A model generated the notes under the pieces. That model searched no databases, was not told the origin of the DNA, and was given only the letters and a program-made list of their open reading frames with translations. Made by a program: the position numbers and the translations under genes. Shown here piece by piece: positions 58,695 through 64,000 of a stretch of DNA of 64,000 nt. Within the stretch, counting starts at the first letter, position 1. The number at the start of each line of letters is the position of its first letter. The stretch is from UBA10364 sp905182675 (lineage in GTDB: Bacteria > Bacteroidota > Bacteroidia > Flavobacteriales > Schleiferiaceae). The stretch lies in contig CAWVWE010000001.1 in NCBI GenBank assembly GCA_963933975.1, forward strand, positions 57,072 through 121,071, read 5' to 3'.

Positions 58695-61600
58695 ATGGTT
58701 AAAAGAATACTCACGCTTTTTATGGCACTGTCAGTGGCATTTAGCTACGCTCAGTCTAGACCGGGCTCTGTGAAAGGAACCGTAAAGGATAAACGCACTG
58801 GAGAAGTTATTCCTTTTGCGACAGTAATTGTTAAAGACAAAGACGTCGTACTTTTCACAGGAACTACTGATTTTGACGGTAAGTTTAATATCAGTCCAGT
58901 AAACGCAGGTAACTACAACCTTACTTGTATGTTCATTGGATATGCAGATTTCAATTTAAACGGAGTCACCGTGTTTTCTGGGAAGCCCAAAGTAGTCAAC
59001 TTTGACATGACCATCGAATCTACGATGATTACAGAAGTCACTGTTACCGCTCAAGAGAACTTGATTGAAACGGGTAAAACTTCAGATATAGTAAGTGCAG
59101 AGGAAATCAAAAACCTCCCTTATCGAAATTTGAGTCAAATCGTAGGAACCACTGCTGGTGTTTTTCAGCAGGATGGAAGTGGCTCGTTTAACGTTCGCGG
59201 TGCTCGTTCATCAACAAATGTTGTTTTTATTGACGGTGTTAAAGTTCGTGGTGACGTCAACCTTCCTCGCGATGCTATTTTACAGACAGAGGTGATCACT
59301 GGGGGGTTACCAGCGCAGTATGGTGATGTTACCGGGGGTGTGATTTCAACGACAACCAAAGGACCTGCACCGTATTACTTTGGCTCTACGGAGGTTTTGA
59401 GTAGCTCGATGTTTGACCAGTATCATTACAACTTAGGTGCATTAACTCTTGGTGGCCCACTTGTGAAGAATAAAAAAGGGAAAGCCATTGTAGGATTCCT
59501 GTTGGCTTCAGAATTTCAGTATAACAAGGACGGTTCTCCTCGTTCACTACTCACTTATAAGGTCAACGACGACAAACTAGCTCAACTGCAAGCAAACCCT
59601 TTAGTCCCAGCTTCATCTGGGTTTGGTGTCTTGAATGCAGCTGATTTTTTGACACAAGACGACTTGGTCACCCAGAACTACCGAGAAAATGTAGCACGCA
59701 CAGCTGTTAGGCTCTCGGGTAACTTGAGGTTTGTTACTTCAGAGAAAACCACGCTAACCTTTGGTGGACGCTACAATTTGAATCAGGGTCGTAATGGAAG
59801 TCGTTTTAATGAACTCATGAATTACTCCAATAATTCAGAATCTTTCTCTGAGGATTGGTCGACCTACGTGAGATTTCAGCAACGTTTTGGTAACTCAAGC
59901 GATACAGCGAGCTCGCTTATTCGCAATGCGTTTTATACCATTCAGCTCGATTTCACACGAAACAGAAATATCACACGCGATGCAGTTCACAAAGAAAACT
60001 TTTTCGATTACGGACATTTAGGTACTTTCAAAACCAATTATACGCCACTATACACTCAAGGCTCTGATACTATTACCGATCCGAATGACCCTAATTACGG
60101 TAAGGTGATGAACGGTTATACCCAAGCGGTATGGCAAAGTATAGGTGTAGATTATACGGCATCAGATAAGAACCCAATTTTATCAAACTATACCTCTAGT
60201 TTCTTTAATTTCTCTGACGAAAATTTGATTTTCAACAAACCATTTTCATTGGAGGGTATTCGTGCTGGTGGCGGATTACTTAATGGTGACCAGCCTTCTT
60301 CTGTGTATGGACTTTGGGGTAACGTGGGTACAAATCAAGCGAGTTATGGAAAGTCATTAAATGACCAATTCCGTATTACAGCTTCTTCCACTTTTGATAT
60401 TCAGGACCATTCATTAATTGTAGGTGTTGAATATGAGCAGCGTTTTGACCGTTCATGGGGCCTTGGAGCCACAGGAATTTGGACCTTAATGCGCTTGCTG
60501 CAAAATGATGCGATTAGAGAATTGGATTTGAACAATCCAATCGCTTCTTACGATAACAACGGCGTCTTCCAAGACACACTGTCTTATCCTAGATTGTTCG
60601 ATGCAGATAAGCCAAGAACTTTCGATCGTAACCTTAGGGAAAAACTTGGAATGGATCCAAACGGGACAGACTGGTTGGAAATAGACAGTTATGGTCCGGA
60701 TAAATATTCGCTCGACATGTTCTCCGCTAACGAACTTCTAAATATAGGTTCAGGTGCCTATGTTGGGTATTATGGCTTTGATTATACCGGAGCACGACAA
60801 ACGACTAGGCCGTCTTTAAATGACTTCTTCGCAACAGATGCTCAAGGTAATAGCTCGAGATTGATTGGTGCTTTTGAGCCCATTTATATGGCGGGTTACA
60901 TCCAAGATCAATTTACCTTTGAAGATCTATTCTTTAACATCGGCGTACGTGTGGATCGTTTTGATGCCAACCAGTCGGTTTTAGCGGATCCTTTCGTTCT
61001 ATACCCTACCTATACAGTGGGTGATTTAGCGGCAACGACGCTTTCTGGTTATGCTATCCCTGAGGGAATGAGTAATGATGCAGTAATCTATGTGGATGAC
61101 CAAGAAAACCCTTCCTCAATTGTTGGATATAGAGATGGGTTTACATGGTATACTGCAGACGGCGATGTAGAAGCGAACCCCAAGAATATCGCGGATTTAA
61201 GTGGAGGAATTAAGCCATTTCTTAAGGAACCTGGTATTGATCAACAAAAACTATCCGTTACAGCAAATGAGAGCTTTAATGATTACGCTCCTCAAGTGAC
61301 TGTTTCTCCTCGCGTCTCTTTTCAGTTCCCTATTTCGGATGAGGCGGAATTCTTTGCTCACTACGATATTTTGGTTCAACGCCCTGATCCGGGACTAAAC
61401 AGATTCAACCCGATCACTTACTTGCAACTGGAGAATGGTCAAAACGGTAATTTCTTAGCAAACCCGGATTTAAAACCACAACGTACCACCGATTACGAAA
61501 TCGGTTTCCGTCAAAAATTAAATGATAACTCAGCATTGAAACTTAGTGCCTTCTATCGTGAGATGCGTGATATGATGCAAACGTTAAGCTTTACAGAGGC

Positions 61601-62339
61601 TTATCCTATTACCTATATCGCTTATGGGAACTTAGATTTCGGTACGGTTAAAGGATACACAGTGGCGTATGATTTACGTAGAACTGGAAACGTTAGAATT
61701 AATGCTAACTACACGTTACAGTTTGCGGATGGTACTGGATCTGGTGCAAATTCCGGAGCAAATATTGCACGTTCAGGCCAGCCGAACTTACGTTATATCC
61801 TTCCATTGAGTTATGATTCTCGACACCAAGTTGTAATGAATATGGATTACCGTTACGGAGGAGGACCTGCTTACAACGGACCTGTTTGGTTTGGCCAGAG
61901 GGTTCTTGAGAATTCAGGAGTAAACATTGTCCTTAATGGTAATTCAGGTACACCTTATACACGTCGTTCAATTGCCTATGGACTGACGGGTACTCAAACA
62001 CCAATTACCGGGAATATTAATGGTTCAAGACTGCCATGGAGCTTCCGTGTGGATGCTACAGCTAACAAAGTTTGGAACTTTAAGGAAGGCGCCTTCAGTA
62101 ATGTTGAACTGTATGTTCAAATATTGAATGCATTTAACACTCAAAATATCCTGGGTGCGTATTCTTACACAGGATCACCAGACGATGATGGATACTTGAG
62201 TTCACCACAAGGTCAAAACGCAATCCAATTTCAAACTAACGCACAATCATTCGCAGACTTGTACAACATTAGCTTAGCAAATCCAGGTTTGTACAGCTTA
62301 CCACGTCGCGTTAGGTTAGGTGTTCGTTTAGGTTTATAA
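58695..62339 (+). CDS. Large TonB-dependent receptor with carboxypeptidase-like domain
   Basis: 1214 residues from the ATG at 58695. Signal peptide (MVKRILTLFMALSVAFSYAQ), a carboxypeptidase-regulatory-like domain (about 25-110: GSVKGTVKDKRTGEVIPFAT), a plug (TSDIVSAEEIKNLPYRNLSQ, FNVRGARSSTNVVFIDGVK, AILQTEVITGGLPAQYGDV) and a very long outer membrane barrel. Its ligand is not readable. The adjacent gene is a secreted protein, and no SusD is next to it, so it is not a standard Sus pair. The 25-bp gap shows that the two probably form an operon. Confidence 0.92.
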   Translation: MVKRILTLFMALSVAFSYAQSRPGSVKGTVKDKRTGEVIPFATVIVKDKDVVLFTGTTDFDGKFNISPVNAGNYNLTCMFIGYADFNLNGVTVFSGKPKVVNFDMTIESTMITEVTVTAQENLIETGKTSDIVSAEEIKNLPYRNLSQIVGTTAGVFQQDGSGSFNVRGARSSTNVVFIDGVKVRGDVNLPRDAILQTEVITGGLPAQYGDVTGGVISTTTKGPAPYYFGSTEVLSSSMFDQYHYNLGALTLGGPLVKNKKGKAIVGFLLASEFQYNKDGSPRSLLTYKVNDDKLAQLQANPLVPASSGFGVLNAADFLTQDDLVTQNYRENVARTAVRLSGNLRFVTSEKTTLTFGGRYNLNQGRNGSRFNELMNYSNNSESFSEDWSTYVRFQQRFGNSSDTASSLIRNAFYTIQLDFTRNRNITRDAVHKENFFDYGHLGTFKTNYTPLYTQGSDTITDPNDPNYGKVMNGYTQAVWQSIGVDYTASDKNPILSNYTSSFFNFSDENLIFNKPFSLEGIRAGGGLLNGDQPSSVYGLWGNVGTNQASYGKSLNDQFRITASSTFDIQDHSLIVGVEYEQRFDRSWGLGATGIWTLMRLLQNDAIRELDLNNPIASYDNNGVFQDTLSYPRLFDADKPRTFDRNLREKLGMDPNGTDWLEIDSYGPDKYSLDMFSANELLNIGSGAYVGYYGFDYTGARQTTRPSLNDFFATDAQGNSSRLIGAFEPIYMAGYIQDQFTFEDLFFNIGVRVDRFDANQSVLADPFVLYPTYTVGDLAATTLSGYAIPEGMSNDAVIYVDDQENPSSIVGYRDGFTWYTADGDVEANPKNIADLSGGIKPFLKEPGIDQQKLSVTANESFNDYAPQVTVSPRVSFQFPISDEAEFFAHYDILVQRPDPGLNRFNPITYLQLENGQNGNFLANPDLKPQRTTDYEIGFRQKLNDNSALKLSAFYREMRDMMQTLSFTEAYPITYIAYGNLDFGTVKGYTVAYDLRRTGNVRINANYTLQFADGTGSGANSGANIARSGQPNLRYILPLSYDSRHQVVMNMDYRYGGGPAYNGPVWFGQRVLENSGVNIVLNGNSGTPYTRRSIAYGLTGTQTPITGNINGSRLPWSFRVDATANKVWNFKEGAFSNVELYVQILNAFNTQNILGAYSYTGSPDDDGYLSSPQGQNAIQFQTNAQSFADLYNISLANPGLYSLPRRVRLGVRLGL

Positions 62340-62364
62340 TTAAGAAGCATTCGAAAAAAAGCAT

Positions 62365-64000
62365 ATGAAAAGAGTATATCTCCTTTTACTATCTACAGCT
62401 TTAGCACTGCCATTATCTGCACGTGAAGTGCAGTCGGCGGGAAAAACTAATGGCTCAGCATCTTCTTCAGGTTCAATGAAAACTGTCGAGGAGCTTTGTC
62501 AACCATCTAAAGCGCAGAGTGATTTAAGTATTAATAACGTTCGTGCTACTATTTTAGGTGGCGGTGACATGTGGTGGGATTTGAATACTGCCCGTTACGA
62601 GGTGCCAAAGGGTTCCAATAAACACTCTATGTTCGCAGGTTCGCTATGGCTTGGTGGGGTAGATGAGGGAAACCAATTAAAATTGGCTGCCATGACGTAT
62701 CGTCAAGCCGGTAATGATTATTGGCCAGGACCTTTAACCACTGATGGTACTGCTTCCACCAATAAGGAAATTTGTGATAAGTATGATACGCATTGGATCA
62801 TATACCGCGAGGAAGTTGATATTCACAAGGGTTGGTTAGAATGTTTGGCAGATCCAAACTGTAATGATGTGGAACTTTTCCCAGGATACGAAAGCCAAAT
62901 CCCACAGAGCATCAAAGAATGGCCAGGAAATGGTGTGGATGGTGAACTTCCTTACCAATTGGCCCCTTTTATTGATCGCGATGGGGATGGTTATTATGAC
63001 TACTTAGTAGATTATCCTGCGTATGATATTGACAAGGAATTTGATTGTCGTGATAAAGAGACGGATGTTCTTTATGGTGATCAAACAATCTGGTGGGTTT
63101 ATAATGACCGTGGAAACGTTCATACAGAATCTCAGGCAGGCGCATTAGGTTTCGAAATCCGTGCTCAGGCATTTGCGTTCTCTACGAATGATGAGGTGAA
63201 TAACATGACGTTCAATAATTACCGCATTATTAATCGTTCCACCTTCCGTTTAACAAACACGTACTTCTCTACATGGTTTGATCCAGATTTAGGGAATTAT
63301 ACTGATGATATCATAGGTTGTGATATTGCGCGTGGTTTGGGATATTGTTACAATTCAGATACCGAGGATGAAGGTCCATTGGGATATGGTTTGAATCCTC
63401 CAGCAGTTGGTTTTGATTTCTTCCAAGGACCTTTTGCAGATTACTTCGACGGTTTAGATAATGACCGCGACGGATGTGTGGATGGCGTGAAAGATCCGGA
63501 AACTGGTCTTTGTATTGCTGAAGATCCTGCTACGGGAGTGAACGAGCGTATTATCATGAGTCAGTTTATGTATTACAATAACACGGCATCTCCTATTTCA
63601 GGTAATCCAGATAATGCTACTCATTTCTATAATTACATGCGTGCTTTATGGAAAAATGGCTCAGAATTAATTATTGAAACGCCTTCAGGTCCTGGTGATC
63701 AGGGTAATGGTGATGGTTTCGTTGCATCAGGTACAGGAACTCCTACTCGCTTTGCATACCCAGGTATGTCGTATGATACTACGGGTGCATATCCGCCATA
63801 TACGCCGGTAGACTGGTGGGAATCTCCTGCCAACCAGCAAGATAAGCGTGGTCTGCATAGTGCCGGACCATTCTCTTTAGCTCCTGGTGCATTGAACTTT
63901 GTTACCACTGGTGTGGTTTGGGAACGTGACCTCATTAATAATGACTTATTCGCATCAGTTGAGAAAGTAATTATTGCGGATGACAAGGCTCAAAAGCTGT
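62365..64000 (+). CDS. Large secreted protein, likely T9SS cargo (cut by window edge)
   Basis: At least 545 residues from the ATG at 62365, open to the right edge. Signal peptide (MKRVYLLLLSTALALPLSA), then a long extracellular sequence rich in Asp, Gly and aromatics. It has two Asp-rich, calcium-binding-like stretches (IDRDGDGYYDYLVDYP near 204 and LDNDRDGCVDGV near 366). No enzyme motif recognised. Type IX secretion is a guess, since the C-terminal sorting domain would lie beyond the window. It follows the TonB receptor gene after 25 bp. Confidence 0.8.
   Translation, partial: MKRVYLLLLSTALALPLSAREVQSAGKTNGSASSSGSMKTVEELCQPSKAQSDLSINNVRATILGGGDMWWDLNTARYEVPKGSNKHSMFAGSLWLGGVDEGNQLKLAAMTYRQAGNDYWPGPLTTDGTASTNKEICDKYDTHWIIYREEVDIHKGWLECLADPNCNDVELFPGYESQIPQSIKEWPGNGVDGELPYQLAPFIDRDGDGYYDYLVDYPAYDIDKEFDCRDKETDVLYGDQTIWWVYNDRGNVHTESQAGALGFEIRAQAFAFSTNDEVNNMTFNNYRIINRSTFRLTNTYFSTWFDPDLGNYTDDIIGCDIARGLGYCYNSDTEDEGPLGYGLNPPAVGFDFFQGPFADYFDGLDNDRDGCVDGVKDPETGLCIAEDPATGVNERIIMSQFMYYNNTASPISGNPDNATHFYNYMRALWKNGSELIIETPSGPGDQGNGDGFVASGTGTPTRFAYPGMSYDTTGAYPPYTPVDWWESPANQQDKRGLHSAGPFSLAPGALNFVTTGVVWERDLINNDLFASVEKVIIADDKAQKL

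Noticed and set aside
1..64000. tRNA, rRNA, CRISPR, phage or insertion sequences
   Set aside because: No T-loop or clover-leaf sequence, spaced repeat array, transposase, integrase or phage gene was noticed in the intergenic regions or among the coding frames.

Overview
The window reads as an ordinary, gene-dense chromosome segment of a marine-type member of the Bacteroidota, most likely order Flavobacteriales (I lean towards a Schleiferiaceae/Cryomorphaceae-like lineage, by inference only). Support: several promoters of the Bacteroidota form TTG-N18-22-TAnnTTTG, a MurF-alanine racemase fusion, a type B succinate dehydrogenase (sdhCAB), SecA without the zinc tail, type IX secretion cargo, TonB-dependent receptors with carboxypeptidase-regulatory N-domains, the HemD/DUF4271 pair and a DUF6427/DUF6341-like pair. 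I see no rRNA, tRNA, CRISPR array, phage or insertion sequence.

Layout. 1-890: ileS (cut by the left edge) and a RidA-family gene, minus strand. 891-1343: a long leader in front of secA with its own promoter, a short ORF and a terminator-like structure. 1344-12353: secA, an RND/MMPL exporter, rmlA, a polyprenyl synthase, purD, a DUF6427-like membrane protein and a GT9 glycosyltransferase, with one small opposing gene. 12316-18548: thioesterase, HU/SPOR protein, dprA, gdhA, hydrolase and pepP. 18676-22153: sdhCAB. 22288-28926: lepA, mmcQ-like, CAT-like, ATL, trmB, CYTH, a small lipoprotein and an RluA-type pseudouridine synthase. 29021-32820: accessory block with esterase lipoprotein, cupin, nitroreductase, membrane protein and glycosyltransferase. 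32892-36568: a tiny lysine-rich protein and a probable metal (zinc) uptake operon: lipoprotein, TonB receptor and Fur/Zur regulator behind a 19-bp perfect palindrome. 36592-48430: minus-strand run with a PLP enzyme, DEAD helicase, beta-mannosidase, X-Pro peptidase, recJ, DAHP synthase-chorismate mutase, rsmI and an unknown. 48497-51395: tdk and murF-alr. 51364-56791: O-antigen ligase-like protein, S41 protease, rnpA, hemD, DUF4271 and a T9SS cargo protein. 56911-64000: glutaryl-CoA dehydrogenase-like enzyme, Rieske-like lipoprotein, a large TonB receptor and a secreted protein cut by the right edge.

How it fits together. Most genes are housekeeping: protein export (secA), translation (ileS, lepA, trmB, rsmI, rnpA), envelope building (polyprenyl synthase, rmlA, GT9, murF-alr, O-antigen ligase), respiration (sdhCAB), DNA uptake and repair (dprA, recJ, ATL) and purine, haem and aromatic synthesis. 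Two points stand out: the secA leader looks like an attenuation element with a nearly leaderless 27-codon ORF, and the putative zinc operon carries a clear operator and a lipoprotein of unknown role.
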